The notes beneath the pieces were generated by a model. The model did not search any database, was not told the origin of the DNA, and saw nothing but the letters and a program-made list of their open reading frames with translations. From Malurus cyaneus samueli (lineage: Eukaryota > Chordata > Aves > Passeriformes > Maluridae), in the NCBI GenBank assembly GCA_009741485.1, contig CM019216.1, positions 55,966,918 through 56,030,917 of the forward strand: a stretch of DNA of 64,000 nucleotides, written 5' to 3'. Each line of letters begins with the position of its first letter. The first letter of the stretch is position 1. Shown one piece after another: positions 33,201-47,600 of this stretch. Position numbers and translations under genes: made by a program.

Positions 33201-36025
33201 AGTAGAGATGGAATTATTTCAATTAAAAATTAACAGGATTCTTGGAAGGATTTCTATAAATCACACAATCTTAATCATAAAAATTTAGTGGCAAGCAGAA
33301 AGCAATTAGAGCTGGTAAGACACATATAAAGATGAAGTCAATAAGAGTTATGCTCTACAATATATTCCAAAAGCAGTGTTTACGCCTGGTTGAACTCATA
33401 ATTACGCAGTCAATACATTTTTTGCCACTTCCTTGTTGCTGGGGAGAGTTCTCTTCTTTTAGGCTGACCATTTACTTGTTTGTATTCACTTCCCTTCCCT
33501 GTGGACTAGAAAAGACCTTAGGATTGTGATGTTAATATACTGTGTTACCAGTGTGCCTAGGAAATCCAGTGAATGACCAGTCTCCCGACTGGTGAAACCC
33601 TCCCCACGAATAGGTGAAAAAATGGGCTCTGTCCCAAAAGGCTGACTACCTGAATTTAAGGCAACATCAGTGCAGGAGCATGAAAAGAGGACAGACAAAG
33701 GAATCAGCTTCGTTTTCTATAACTGAGAGGGAAGAACCAATCAAGGGATGAATCAGAATCGCTTTTCCCTTTTCTGTGGGAGGCAGATCTTAGAGAGGTA
33801 GGAGAACCATGAGAGGTTCAAGAGGTCAAGAAAGGTGGCATTTTAAGGGCATGATCAACTGTGCTGACAGAGCTTCAGCTCATACAGGATAAAGACAGAC
33901 TTAAAAAATAAAATACAGAGGCTAACACTACACCATTTTGTGGTGAGTTAGTTCAGTATACTGTGAAGCATGTTAGAGTTAACAACTGTAAAAAAATAAC
34001 AAGATAGCAGCCACCCACATTTTTCCTTCATATTGCTTATGGAAATAATTTTGCTGGTTTAGAATTCTGGTGCTTTATTTGGACAGCTGAAAATACTGCA
34101 AAATGTGAGAACTATATGACTTAGATGTTGAGGAAATTACAGATCTTTGTAAAAAAATCAATGTTCTTCTGTCCATTCTTTACTTACAACAATAAAGTAA
34201 AATTTGGTGTTAAATCCCTCAGCTATCCTTTTACTCTTTCTGTCATTAATTCTTCCTACCACCCATCATTGTGTTATTCTAAGTAATAAGCCTTCCATGA
34301 GAAATTGCATTTCTTCCACCATTATATTGCTTCTTTTCTGGGAACAAAATTATTTAGTTTTCTGCATTATGGAAGAAATTTCTTCTGTTCTAAAGGTCTT
34401 AAACTGACATAAATAAATTTGCCATATATCTGTAGTGCAATTCATACCAGAATCAGGAACACCTCTTCTGAAAATCATTTTTCCCCAGTCCCAAGCTTTA
34501 AACCCATAAGCTTCTGCTTTTTTTTGTTTGTTTCTTTTTTTTAATCAAGAACTACTCAAAATTCTTTTCAAGCCCTGTCCAGCAAAGAGTATGAAATAGA
34601 AATATAGACTAAAAAGAAAATTTCTTCAAAGAAACAATAAAACTTCCCCTATATAGCTACCTTAGACAACTAAAATACACCACTGGCTTCCCCAAATAGT
34701 TCTGCCAGGTTTTAAAGCTACTGCCTCACGCAATTCAACTTTTAAAAATTTTCCTTCAGCAATCAAATTGTACATCCTTTCTCCTTTATGCACGAGGAGG
34801 TAAAATTTTCACTCCCATTTCCTGCTGTAACTTAGTCATGCTGTGCAGTCACACCTTAAGTGCTGTAGGTTATTGAAACAAAGTAGAAAACTAAGAGTTC
34901 CTACCCACTGGTGGAGTGTCTCAAGGCATTCCCTGAAGTTCTTTGGCCATATTTTTTCCTTTCTCCAAACCCCTTGCTGGCCATGGCTCTCTCATTGATA
35001 AATGGCATGTTTAAAACAGGCACAGACTGTGCAGTCGCTCAGCAGCCTCCCCATCACAGCCCCATTCAATCGATGTTCCATCTCTCAGCTAAACACTTTT
35101 GAATTCCATTTGCAGCTTTACCTTCTGCTGTTTGTTTTCTACTCATTCCTTGAATCATCCTTTGCCCACTACTCCTATTTTGCCCAATGTTTTCCTCATA
35201 GTTTTCTACTTAGGAGATTGTGGACCCTATCTTATAAACAATCCCAGTAGTTACATCCAAAGTATCATCTTGCCCTGCCTTGCATGGCCTCTCAGCATTG
35301 CAAAGATTTGGTACAACAGCCCAAATTAGCATTTTGAAAATGGTCTTAACACCCTTCTGCAGCTGACTGTGTATTTGGACCTGTCTGCCTGCCTAGCTTT
35401 TGCAAGAAAACCTCACAACCTGGAAATACACCTTATGCTTGCAAAAGACCACTTATACCATTCTGGTGGCAGTAAAACACACAGCAATTCCCCCTCAAAG
35501 TGTGAAAAGATCACATACTTCACCAACACAAGAGCTTCAAAACTTTCAAGCACAGATAAAAGCATGAAAAAAAAAAATCTTTGAGCTAGGTGAAGGAATG
35601 ATCAAAGTTCCCTGAACATAGAAATGGTTCTGTCATAACCTCAATCTGAGACTGAAAAGATCTGAAGGTAACAATCACCTGTACCTTCACACAGGTTTAC
35701 ATGGTATGTTCCATACAAATATGGTATCTTCAAAGAACATTGAGCCATAAGTCTGAGCATTTGAGAACCAGAAAATGTCAATATAGTAGAATTTTTATTG
35801 TAAGACATCAGAGGATATATTTTCTATGAAATAATTCATGCAATAATGAAATTAGTTGAGGGAGTAGAGTTGTCTCAGTAGCTTTTTAAATAGACTGCAG
35901 CCAAGTACCACCACATAATCTTGCCAAAATGTGGTCAGAATTTAAAATTCCACCAAAGGTGATAGGTGGAATGTGCCTGGGAAAAATAAAAAATCAGCAA
36001 TTACCACAATGTTAATAGCTACTTT
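30239..36025. other. Mostly AT-rich non-coding stretch
   Basis: An acceptor-like tract TTTTCCTTCTTCTTTAG ends near 30942 (+). It is followed by a frame open for about 60 codons (to 31130) starting TCDPCKKQQQWFKK, with an ACAG/GTCTGA donor-like site after 21 codons. Another strong tract (CTTTTGTTTGTAG, near 32938) precedes a short open piece. Neither has a recognisable domain. No transposon was recognised from 31.2 to 36 kb. Confidence 0.45.
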
Positions 36026-36026
36026 N
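36026..36026. other. Ambiguous base (n)
   Basis: A single undetermined base in a T-rich context (ACTTTnTTAAC). It shows that this is assembled genomic data, with a local uncertainty and not a long gap. Confidence 0.99.
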
Positions 36027-38094
36027 TTAACAAAGACAAAGCCCAGAAGAATAGGTGTACAACCATCCAGGAAATATTCCCATCAGAGGAAACTTTGGAT
36101 CTCATCGCCCCAGGGAGGAACCAACACCTTGTGAAAGACAAAATCATATGAGACATTGCCTTCTGAAATCTACATCTGTTGCTAAAATGCGAATAAACAA
36201 GGTGCTCAGCAAATTTTGTGACCCAAAAGAAAGGGAAAAAATAACCTGAAAGGTAATTTGAAATATGCCTAATAATTAAGTAGCTGGTTGTCGGTGTCTA
36301 AATATGACGTACACTGAAGCTAATGCCTTTCTAACAACATGCTTTACAAACAGGCTACTTTGCAATAAAAATATAGCTTCATTTTTATGTTCCCTCAGAT
36401 TCATCTTCAAAAATATGAATTTTTCATTATGGAGCACTGTTTCACTGAAAAAATCTCAGGTGGAAAAGAAGAGTCCTTCATGCATGGTGCTTGACTCGGA
36501 TTAATATTCATTGAGTTTATCACTTATGCAACTTTGGTTGTTCATGGGGCATTAAGCTGGACACCACTGACATTTTAAAGGAATTTCCAAGTTTTTATAA
36601 ACTGTCTAGAAATTTAAAGAACCTGTTTTTCTCTACATTTAATACCCTATAAAATTCCTTGTATAATCAGAGTAGAACGTTTGTTAATTATGGTACAATT
36701 GCAGTTGCAAAATGAGATGCAGATGAGTGATATATAGAAGATTAAGGTCCACAGACACTTTTTCTTTTTACGATCTATTTCTTTCAGACACAAATACAGA
36801 ACCCAAGTATTTAATGTAATAGATGGGACAAATAATCTTCCCTATCTTCAAATGCCAAAAAATAACAACAAAAAATCCTCATAAAACTTGGGTTGGTTGG
36901 AAAAATGTCTAATGTGTTGAATGTTTTGAGATTGAAACTTTATCACGCTATATTTTCTTTTACACCACTTTTATTCAGCACTGCAGTAATCTTACCTTGA
37001 AGAATTCAAGGCTTGTAGCAACAACAGCCCATCTTCAGCAGTCAGGACACAGGGAGCAGTCTGACTCTATTTCAAGAAAGAAAGGCACAGGAAGAATTAA
37101 CTGTATTTATCTGAATTCTATTATTAGCCAGTTTATCTCATTTAGAGAAGTCATTGGCAATTCCTGACCTGTGAGGCACAACTAGAACATGGTGATTTGT
37201 TTATATTTTGGGAAAAGGAATTTATTCTTTTTCTGGGTCTGAGCCACACACAAATGAGTTCTATGTTTAATAGTTTCTATCAAAAAAAAATTAAAAATTC
37301 ATATGTCAAAAAAGTTCATCTCGATATTTCTTACATTTTTAAAACCTTGGGATTCAAGGGCTAAGAATTGGATGTCTATTTTGCTGCAAAGCAAGAAAGG
37401 GAAAGGATCTCTTCCCCATTAAACAAAAAGAATACACTGCCTCAGGAATGGAAACATGGTGGTTTTACCTCCCTCAGTGTAGTTTATCCAGAAGTTTTAA
37501 ACCAACATTTACTGTATTTTTAAGCCATTCACTATTTCACAACATAATCGAAGTAGAAGTCTCTTCTATCTCAAATGAGTGTCCTGAGTATTTGCGAATA
37601 TCTAAATTATGACAGTACTTGGACTCTAGTGTTAAATTTTGGCTAACTGAGATTAAGTACAATGGGCAACCTTTGGCAGATGTATTTTCAGTAGCACCAC
37701 TAAACTGAAAAAGACTGAAAAATGCAAATGAATAGAAATTCAAATACATTTGATATAGCATGATTATAAGCAAAATTAATTTGAACATTAAATCTTATTT
37801 TATACTCTGCCAGACTTCTATTATTGAAGAACTGCTCTCATACTCATGCAGTTGTTTAAATCCTTTCTCAAACTCAGGCATTTATTATAAAATCACATAA
37901 ACTGTGTGATCCACAACTTATATTTAGAAAGAAATTACTTTCTGTGCACTTGTCTGAGCTGAAATGTAGATGATTAGCCTGAAATTAATAACATAATATA
38001 AAGGTAATATATTTTTATTGTTATAATATGTTTCTTCAGCAACAACTGTTACTTGTTAAGTCAGCAAATTAAAAAGTTTTATTAATCAAGAATA

Positions 38095-38124
38095 TTATTT
38101 CTACAATGACTATTTCTACAATGA
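38095..38124. repeat. 15-bp tandem duplication
   Basis: TATTTCTACAATGAC occurs twice in direct succession with no mismatch. Confidence 0.9.
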
Positions 38125-40197
38125 CAAAATAAATGGCTGTTATCTTCAAGCACAGGGCCAAAGTGGCCCTAACAAAGCAAAATAACTCAAAACTTCTATT
38201 TCTTAGCATCAGGAATGAGTACAGCTTTGTAGTATATTTTACCATGTCAACTAATTTGTTAAAATATCCTGCAAGCTATGTAGAACAGAAAAGCTAACTG
38301 CCAACTTAAAAAAAATATTGCCTGAAATTAATTGTACTGTATTCTAGGCAACGTTGAGTATACCTGAAAATAATAAAAGTCATTGTTTATTCCCAGCTAC
38401 CATAAATTGAGTACTGGAAAAATCACCACTAGTTAGAGTTCCTTGATTCAAATGGTTGAGTTTTAACATAATTTATACCTGCATGACTGTTTAAGATAAT
38501 TGTAAATTAAACTGCTAAACCTGTTACAACTGCTAAAACTATTTCAGCCTTCTGTAATTTGAGCAGAATTTCCCTCTACTAAGATATTTTTATAGTGAAA
38601 AACTAGTTGGTTTACTCATCATGTGTGCTTTCTTCCTGTCTGCTTCAGACTCCCACCTTTGCAGTAATGCCAAGACCCAGGTGTTTTCCTACACACTTCC
38701 TCATCCTTTCACTCTCCACCTTGTTTCCATACCTGCTTTCTGCTTTTTCATACCTGATGCATATTCAAACCCTGCTCTGACTCTGCCAAAACCAGAGCCA
38801 AAGAAATCATTGATCATGGAGATTATACCTGCAACAAACCCCCTCAGGAAAAGCCTGGTACAGCTCTACCTCCCCATTTCCATTGGAAGGACACCTGCAT
38901 CTTCTCTACATAAAGTTGCTGTGATTCCTCTGATCTTCACCCATGTCACCCCACAGCTCAGGAGGCCCTGCTACTTTTCTCCATCCCCAGGTGAAGCTGC
39001 CATGCAGCTGAGAAACCTGGTTCAAGGGTGTGCATGTTTCAGGTTTTCCTTAGAAACAGAGGTCCTGGATGTCTGTGATAGAGCTTTCAGGTGCCTCCCT
39101 CATTCACACCAGTCCTTCTACAAAGAGGTTTTTTTTTTTTTGTCATTTGTTTTTTAAGAAGCCAATCCAAATCTGTCACAGCAATTTGTTATTTTCACTA
39201 TGCCTTCAAGCTTAACATCAACCTCCTCTGCACTTTGGAAGGAAAAGCAAAACACAAAGATTTTCACAATGCTCTCAGGAGTTCGACAGGAGGTTGGGTT
39301 GATTGCATTTTTTTTTTCTGTCCAATCATGTTTTTTTAATACCTGAAGTGCTTCTAACACTGAAGTTTATGTTTAAGATAGAATACATGGAAGAATGCTT
39401 GGAAAGCCCCACAGAAACATAAAAGAAGATTGTTCAATGAGCAAGAGGGGAAGGCATAAAAAAGCTTGGTAGAGACATGAATTCCTGACCAAATGAGGCC
39501 ATGTGTCTGGTATGTACGGAATGCTTAATATCCAATGCACGGGGAAACTGCTGCTTAGGGAAACATCTGAAACTTGAACATCTTTATTGCAATAAGTGAC
39601 CTTCCTCCAGATTCCAGTAGAACGATGCACAAGAAAGAGAGTTTCAATGTTTATTTCTACATTTATATTCCTAATGCTTTTGTAGTGCTTGTGTTTAGAA
39701 GTGAACGCATATCTTGAAAATTCTTTTTATTCTGCAGTGCAAATATTTCGTGCTCTCTCAAGGTATGTTCAAGGGTCTGTACATTTACAGGAACCTCAGA
39801 GGTGCTGTTTTATCATATTCAATGTGTGTGTACGCAGTAGAAATGCATTCAGCTACCCAGTATTATGTAAGGTGCATATTTGGCTCATATGCTCTTGCTC
39901 TATTTAAACATTAATAATACACACACACACAATGGGTCCAATACCAAATATGGGTGTTTTAATGGAATGTCTAAATCTCAGACATGAATGCTCAAATCAG
40001 CACTTAGATCCACAGAGTGGGCATTTACACATCTAAGTGTCCATGTATACCCAAATGTGCCATTTGGATACCCTGTTAAGATGCTCAGATTTGAAAATTA
40101 GGCTGACTTCCCGGCATTTTTGGCAACATGTAGTGCAGAGATTCTGGCAAAAGTGCAGAATTTACTGCACTAAGGGGTGTTTGATTGTTTGTTAAGT

Positions 40198-40230
40198 AAA
40201 AAAAAAAAAAACAAAAACCAAACAAACAAG
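40198..40230. repeat. A-rich run with (AAAC)-type tail
   Basis: Fourteen A followed by CAAAAACCAAACAAACAAG. This could be the tail of a long-decayed retroposon, but no body is recognisable on the 5' side. Confidence 0.8.
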
Positions 40231-41489
40231 ATTACAGCTCCAGAAATAGATTTTGCTCTACTTTTATTTCCAGTGTTTTGTATTGTCTTGTAATTGGGTA
40301 GTGAGATGCCAGCTGAACACTGCTGCCTGAAGTCCAGGATTCTCAAGAAAAAGAAGGTTCTAATGTCTCAGGGCATATGTTGAGGTTTGTCGTATTTTAA
40401 GGTGAAGAATTATAAAATATTCTATTCCAAGGTGCTGCAGGTTCAGTATCCACTGAAGCAAAGGAGTTAAATAAGCTCTCTGTTTTATGGACCCTTAAAT
40501 TGTAAGTGATGTTCTGTGTGGCACATTATGAGTACCGCTATGAAACAATATATGTAACATTTTTCTAGTCCTCTATTGAATCTAAGTAGAAATCTGAAAG
40601 TTCAGTAACCTCAGTGGAGCAAGAGTACCATAAAAGTCACTGACAGACAAGTGAAGTCAAAATAGATGTATTAAGATTATTCACCGCTTTGGAATATTTT
40701 CAGGAATGACCACAAAACTCTTGTGAGTCATTTTAATAAGGTTTCCCAATTCTATTATTTTATAAGGAAAAAAAGACTTTTTTGGTCATGAAGTCTAAAG
40801 ATTTCCTTCTTTCTTAAAGTAAGGAAAATTACTCAAAAAAAATAATTCAAATTCAAAACAGAAGTCATAAAGAAAAGAAAGTCTGATAGTTTTGAATGAA
40901 ATGTAATTTTTCACTTCCATTTTATTTATTAACACAAAAGTATCTGCTCTGTGACAGCCATGTCAAAACTTAGCTAGGTTTCAGTTACTCTTAAAGCAAA
41001 CCTGAGACAATGTGCCATTTTGGGTCTCAACATTTTTAACATGAGCCACCAATTTATTACTGGAGGTATTGTTTCAAGCTTCTGTTTCAGTTCTGATGAA
41101 GTACTAACAAGCTTTAGAGAGGTTATTTCTTTTTCCCCATATCATAAGGGAATAAAACATATTAGTCCTCCCACAAACCTTGCCTGTACTGGAACTGTGT
41201 GTTTCACAGGTTCTGTCTTGTCAGTCTAATAGACTTTTATAAGATGAAGCCTCTATCTTAGATTTTTGCATGTTTTTCTATGTGTTTTGTTCTGTGCAGT
41301 CTTTATCAGGTTCCCAGTGTTTTCATCTCTCATTTACAAGATCATGGAAAACCTTTTGTAGGAGAATAAAATTTTGTAGGCTATTTACATTTATTTTGTT
41401 TTAGATAGAATTTCCCTTTTCAATAGAAAAGTTATTCTCTCCCCTTTCTCAAAGCAGCTACACTCCCAGCATTTATTAGAGGTGTTATC

Positions 41490-41890
41490 TTTCCTTCATT
41501 GCCATGCACTACCTTTGTGAGGATGAGCAAACCTGAAAGGCTCCTGCACCTCTCCAAAGCTTCCAGAGCCAGGTAGCTCCAGTTTGAACTGTGGTTTTGC
41601 CAGACTTGGCAAGTTGCATGGGATCACAGCTCATCGGTGTCCAAACAGGACCACTCATGTGGCACAAACCTGTGAGTCCTTTCAATGCCATGGTGAGTAA
41701 AACCCAAGTTCTTCAGCTGCCTCCGACAATGACAGTGGTACCCTTTGTGCTGGACAAGATGCAAAACCAACTCGCTTAGAGCCATTAATGATCCCTCAGC
41801 ATTTCCCAGTTGGGCGTCCAGAGTTTCCATCCCGCGTTATGGGCTCCATCCATTTCAGTGCTCTGCAGTTCACTTTAAGTTCGGTGTTGC
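41490..41890. other. GC-richer patch with overlapping open frames
   Basis: This patch is richer in G+C than its flanks. It has open frames of 60-68 codons on both strands and an ATG/GTGAGT donor-like site on the plus strand at 41694. A GTTTTGCCAG acceptor-like site lies near 41602. The bracketed piece is open in two plus-strand frames, and one reads GSQLIGVQTGPLMWHKPVSP. I recognise neither a protein nor a transposon. A decayed repeat or an exon remains possible. Confidence 0.3.
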
Positions 41891-42665
41891 TCACTTTAAT
41901 ACAGGTATTTGCTTTATAATAAAGATGCCATTTAAAATACTTCATTGTTGAATGAAAACTGCTTTAGGAAGTCTCTTGTTCTTCATCTTCTCAGTGTAAA
42001 ACAGAGTAACATATCATAGAAGGAAATTATGAAACATGCAAACGTTTGACCTAAAGAAAGTGTTCATGTTGAAACAAAATGTCCCCAAATCCCTCAGAGG
42101 TTCCTTTTTTTCAGTTAAATGATTAGGCAAAAATAACCTTGAATGACTTCAGATAATAACAATGTAGCTATGATGAATGTGCACCATTATGAAGTCAAAA
42201 CTAGCAAAATTACTTCTGCCTCAAATTCATTTTTTCTGTAAAAGATTATTTGTTTTTCCACAAATACCATTGAAGAGAAGAAAGTCATACCCTTTTCTCT
42301 ACAAACTTTCATCTCTGTTTCCTGTTTTCTCAGTTTTGTTGCTGAATGTATGCACATATGTGTATCTATACAGAATTCAAAATCAGAACAAACTTTTGCA
42401 ACTTCTGTACTTAAGTACTTCTGTACACTGTCCATTGTGCCCATGTGGCCCATGAAAGCCTTTAGAACAAAATTGACTGAGGGAATCTCACATTCAAGTC
42501 TGCCCTCTATCTATTTTCAAAGGGTTTTCTATGCAGTTTTGAACAGTTCTTTTTAGAGGCCTGATTAGAATTTTGTCAAAATATTTCTGCACTACTTAAG
42601 CCCCTTTTCACTCAATAAAGCTATTACTACTGCTACCTCATATTTTAATTTCCTGATATAAAATA

Positions 42666-42711
42666 GGAATGTTATATCAGAACATAGGGCTACTGGAATG
42701 TTATATCAGAA
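42666..42711. repeat. Spaced direct repeat, 17 bp
   Basis: GGAATGTTATATCAGAA occurs at 42666-42682 and 42695-42711, a 29-bp period. The copies are identical and the spacer is unrelated. Confidence 0.9.
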
Positions 42712-44626
42712 ATTATCTAAAAACCTGTCATATCTTTCCTCTGTGTAGCACCGCCATGAGGCAACTCCAGACTAAAATCCTGCATCATAATTAAGAAGTG
42801 GATTGACACACCTGCATCTTTTTTGCACATTACCATTTAAGACATGTTTGTTGATCTCTATTTCTCCCAGCCAAACATACTCCTGTAGGTTTCATTCTCC
42901 ACTGTGTGCATCTTAAAATCCTATGCTGATCAATTGTAGTTCAATGTCATAGGGATGATCTATGCCTTATTAATGTGGGGTTCACATACCATCAGATTTA
43001 GGGACTGAAATATCATAGTAATGCTGGTGCAGTAGGTTTAAATAGTACAGTGGGAGATCTCATGTAGTTGTTCAGTCTATCCATCACTTGTGTGAGTTTC
43101 AGACTCATAAAAAACTGCAAAAAGAAATCTGGAAATATCTATGTGAATAACAGTGATCTGCCCCCAAGAAATACACGACAATGTGCTCAGAGATTTCTGT
43201 GAGAAGTTAACAACTCCTAATATGTCAGAATTAAACTGAATATTCCCTAACATGTTCAGGCCAGTGTAGAATTAGCCAAAATAATCCTGATAATTCTAGG
43301 TCCACTGCATTGTAGCCCCACACCCCCCATTTGCTTGCTTTGTTTGATTTTCCAGCTTGCTTTTTCTTGTCCTTCTGCCCTACATTCACTACAGCAAGTC
43401 ATAACAGAGAGAAGAATGATAAAAATCCTTATGAAAAGTAACATTCTAAAAATAGAAACAGTTTCTTGTAATTTTTAACATTTTCTTTATGTGGAAAATA
43501 ATTCAGTATTTAATGTATTTGGTGTAGAATAATGTCAGATTAACAGCTTTGAAAAAAAAAATAGAAAAAAGCAGTAGGGAAATATTTCATCCTTAAGCAA
43601 AAACTGCAGCTTGCACCTCCCTGTGTGGTTCATACATGCTTTTGCCTCCTCACAGACCATTTCTTTTTCCCATTCTACCTCACTGCTTGCAGAAACTGAG
43701 AGTGGGAGAGAAAGGACATTTTGCAGAGTAAAATATTAGGAAGTAAAACCCCAATGCTTATAGGATTACTAAATGTGTGACAGTTGTTTTTGTTTCCTTA
43801 AAACTTGTCCCCTGAAGTAATCTCCAAGTTTTTTTCCCCTTTATCAATATGCCATTTTCTCCCACTGCTCTGAACGCAGCTGTAACTAGAACACTTTCAA
43901 CAAATATAGTCCCTTCCTCTCTGAAGTCTTTGCAGGCAAATATTAAATTGCCCCTAGTGACAAAAAGATCCACTCTTTGTTTCTGCATTCCTTAAACATG
44001 GCAGTGGGAGAAACTGGGGAAATAGAGCAGAAAAGAAGGCTAGAAGAGAAGAAGCAGGGAACAGTGTAATTGGGTAAGGTGCCATGGGAAAAAAGGAGAA
44101 GGACAACATGTGGTAAAGGAACTGAAGGATAATGATGGATGCAGTAAATAAGTAAGAAACAGAAACTTGGAAGCAAGGAAGAAGAGAGATGAACATTGGA
44201 ATGCAAGAGGGTGAAGCGGAGTGGGGGGGTGGGAAATGCCAACTCCTAAATTTGCTGTAGAGAGGTTGATGTGTTGATTTTTTTAAAAATAATTGTGGGG
44301 TTTTTGGCAGCCAGAGGGATTCTCGACTTTTAAGTCAATTTAAGACTAAACTTAACATTACTAGAAGAGGAGACTCAGAAATTCCAAGCAGAATATAAGA
44401 GCAAGACTTACACTTCCTTTTATACCCAAAGCTAATATTAAAGAAAATTGGGAAGCACAAAAAATGTAGAAAGAAAGATACAGTGAAATCAATATTAAGA
44501 CTAAGAAAGTTCTGTACAAAACACATTATAGGCTGAAAAATCAATTTTAGAACTTTCGAATGGACTGTAATGAAATATTGCAGACAAATGGAAGAATACT
44601 CCCAACCATGAAAGTGTGAAATACCT

Positions 44627-44644
44627 TCTTTATATATATAAAGA
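44627..44644. repeat. 18-bp perfect palindrome, AT-rich
   Basis: TCTTTATATATATAAAGA is its own reverse complement. It resembles duplicated TATA-box sequence, but there is no promoter context around it. Confidence 0.85.
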
Positions 44645-47600
44645 GCTACAGTATTCCAATAACTGAGAAATACTTACTTTATCAACTAACATTAAGAAGA
44701 CAATAAAATATCTCTATACCATATCAAGTAATATTACAGAGACCGGTAAATATGTGCTTAGAGAGTATTCGATGAAATACCTACTGAAGAAAGAGAAACA
44801 AAATTGCCTGAACTGGCAAAAAGCCTCATATACTTGTTTAACTAACACTAGGAAAAATATGAAATACAGTAGTACACTTAGGGAAACACAATGAACTGAA
44901 AGACATACAAAACCTAATCCTACTTTCCCTTAAACTGAAGTGATACAATTCAAGAGAATGGAGTTATTCTGGATCTACTCACTGGCAAGCAAAAGAAGAA
45001 TTTCTCCCATTTAGTATATATTATTTAGTGTCTGAGAAACAATAAAAATAATTTTGGAAGCTAAAAATACCTGCTAAGTGTACAATAGAGTTCACTTTCA
45101 AATTATTAAATTTTAATGGCCTCTCCATGAATCTCCCTCTGACAGCTAGATTGTGACAAGGCTGTGGAGCAGCTGAACTCCCTCCAAATAGCAATTGTTT
45201 TTCTTTAGCAAAAGTTACTGTTGTGGACCAAACACAGACAGTGTGAGATTGTCTTGTGTGATCCTTGCAATGAATTAAAGACTCATAATTTGTGGCAGAG
45301 TAAATGGAAGTGGCAATAAATGGTTCCCTTGTCTGGCAATTTTTATTGAGGTCTTTCTGCTATGTGATTTTCCTAGATCTCCTCTACTGCATCAAAGGTA
45401 TTATGTGAAAATGTTTTCTTTATCTTTTAAAAAATGCCTTGTCCATACTGTTACACAAAATATTTTAAACACAAAAAAGAGAAATATTAAAAAAAATAGC
45501 CAAATGTCCTCCTTTTAAGATGATGTCATGATTTAGTGGGAATAAACTGACTACCTATTTTTGGCATTGTTCTTTCCTTCCCTCAACATGTTATACAAAT
45601 TCTTACTTAGGGAACTTCTTGTGATTGATAACTGGACTAAAATTATAGGAAGCACTTGAGTGGAGGGGAAGCTGTGCTGGTTTCTGTAACACATTATTTC
45701 TTATTATTTTTTTTTCTACTTGGACTCATTGGCAAAACTGTGCATATTCCTGCCTATGTAATAGTAATATGATCTACCTTTTACTTATATACTTTGCCAG
45801 TTGTGCTACATGGTCCAGTCGTGGGGAAAAATTATAAAACAAGAAGTGGAAAAAGGTTCTTGCTCCCAATACAATGTCTAGTTAGACATGGATGTAGGCA
45901 AATCTATCTGACCTTAAAGACAAAATTCAGTATTAGACATGCTTTCCATCTCCTTAGCCCCGAATTGTTGTGATTGAGAAATTTTGTGCCAGTTCATTTC
46001 TCCAGCCAGACTGAAGGAGAGCTGAGACTGCAAGGGCAGCAATGTCCATTTGAATACATATTAGGCTTAACACAATCCACAAAATTCAACTGTGTTTGAA
46101 AAGGTTTTTCTAAAATTTTTGTTTTGCCATATTCATGAGACCCTTATAGAGCAGAAAGAAGCAGCAGCAATCTGGACAAAGGGAAAAAGATTTTCCAAAG
46201 AGAGAAGTCATATCAGTACATTAGGTGATAAAATAGTTTTTCAGGAGCTAACAGAAGAAATAAAAAACTGAAGGTTTGTTATGAAAAGGAAGCTGCACAG
46301 AACAGCGCAGGCAACGTTTAAATTAAAATGAAGTGCTTCTAATCTAGAATTGCTTTGCCTGAGCTTCCTAATGTTGATTCTGACAACAGAACTCAGCTGT
46401 CCTAGGAGCACTCACATGTGTATTTCTTCCTCTCAGGGCATCCTGATCCAAGGGACTAAAGCAGCTTTCAGAAAGAAACTTTTTTCTGACACAAGCAGCA
46501 ACAGGTTGTTTGTCACCTGAAGCATATCCTTGAGGGCATGGTAACACAGCATATCCAAGTTTCTCAAAGATTATATCTTACGGTAGAGCTGAGGAGTGAA
46601 GAGTTGCTTGTTCACCAGGAGGAATAACCAGGAGTGGGAAATTTTCCCCTCAATCTCTTCTGCTGGGGAGGGAAAGAAGATGGGAAGGAAGTCAAGGGGC
46701 TCACCTGCATGTGGGAGCTCCTCACTCTGCTCCTCAATGCAGATGAATGCCAGAGTCCTCGTTGCTCCGTCTCCTCACTGGGGTTGCTCCTTTTCAGGCA
46801 GCTCAGCAGCCAGTGTGCCAGCACAGGGTGAAATATATAACACAGCACAGGAGAAGTCACCAGGAGCATGGAAGAACAAGGCTCAGGTCTCTGCCTCACA
46901 CTATTTCAATTGCACAGAGCAGAACAGCTCTCCTGAAGTAGAAAGAGCCCCTTCAAGAGAAAACTCAAGGCATGTGAGGGACTTTTGGAAGATCAGGATC
47001 TGAGTCTCCAGTCTGAACCAGGTCAAGTGTTTATGATAAGCTCCCATGTCATAGTGGTGTTGACCAGTTTTTTAGCTTTTGTCATTTCTACCCTGACCCT
47101 GCAAAACCTTTCTCCAAAAGGTAGGGTGAAAGAGAAAGCTTTCACTGAAAGTTTTAGGCTTGATGAATCATTTTGCTATGATGAAAAGCCATTTTGTCAC
47201 AAAATTCCTGGCAAAACTCCACCAGCAGCAGTGGTGATACTATTGTCTAGCATATCTTTCAGGCAGCCCTGCTAATCAAGCTATTTTTGTAGAAGACTCT
47301 GGGTGTAGTTTGTGAATCACAAAGCTTGTGACTCTAGTTCTATGTCAACACTGGGAAATTCTCCCAGGGAGAAATCATAGTACTGTGCTCCACAACCCAA
47401 AATTGCTAAATAAAGCATCTACTCTTCCATATTGGAACAGACTGTTCTACTATCATAGCAGCCTTTCAATTCCCTGAAAATATGGAACAAAAAGGAGAGG
47501 TCTTTGTATGATCAGAGAGGCATTTGATCAAAGCTTTTCATGTGTTGCTGGACATAGAAGTATTTCATAAGAGCAGTTAGACATATTCATGTAAAACTTC

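Larger units (their letters stand above)
36027..41489. other. AT-rich non-coding stretch
   Basis: It contains a 15-bp tandem duplication (38095-38124), a short (AC)n at 39919-39932 and an A-rich run at 40198-40230. The 178-codon frame at 38621-39157 (+), the longest in the window, is proline/serine/phenylalanine-rich. It shows no domain, and no splice sites flank it convincingly. Known repeats were not recognised. Confidence 0.5.

Noticed and set aside
38621..39157. 178-codon open frame, longest in the window
   Set aside because: No start context, domain or splice support. Composition is Pro/Ser/Phe-rich, as in pyrimidine-rich chance frames, and a frame near this length is not surprising in 64 kb read in six frames.
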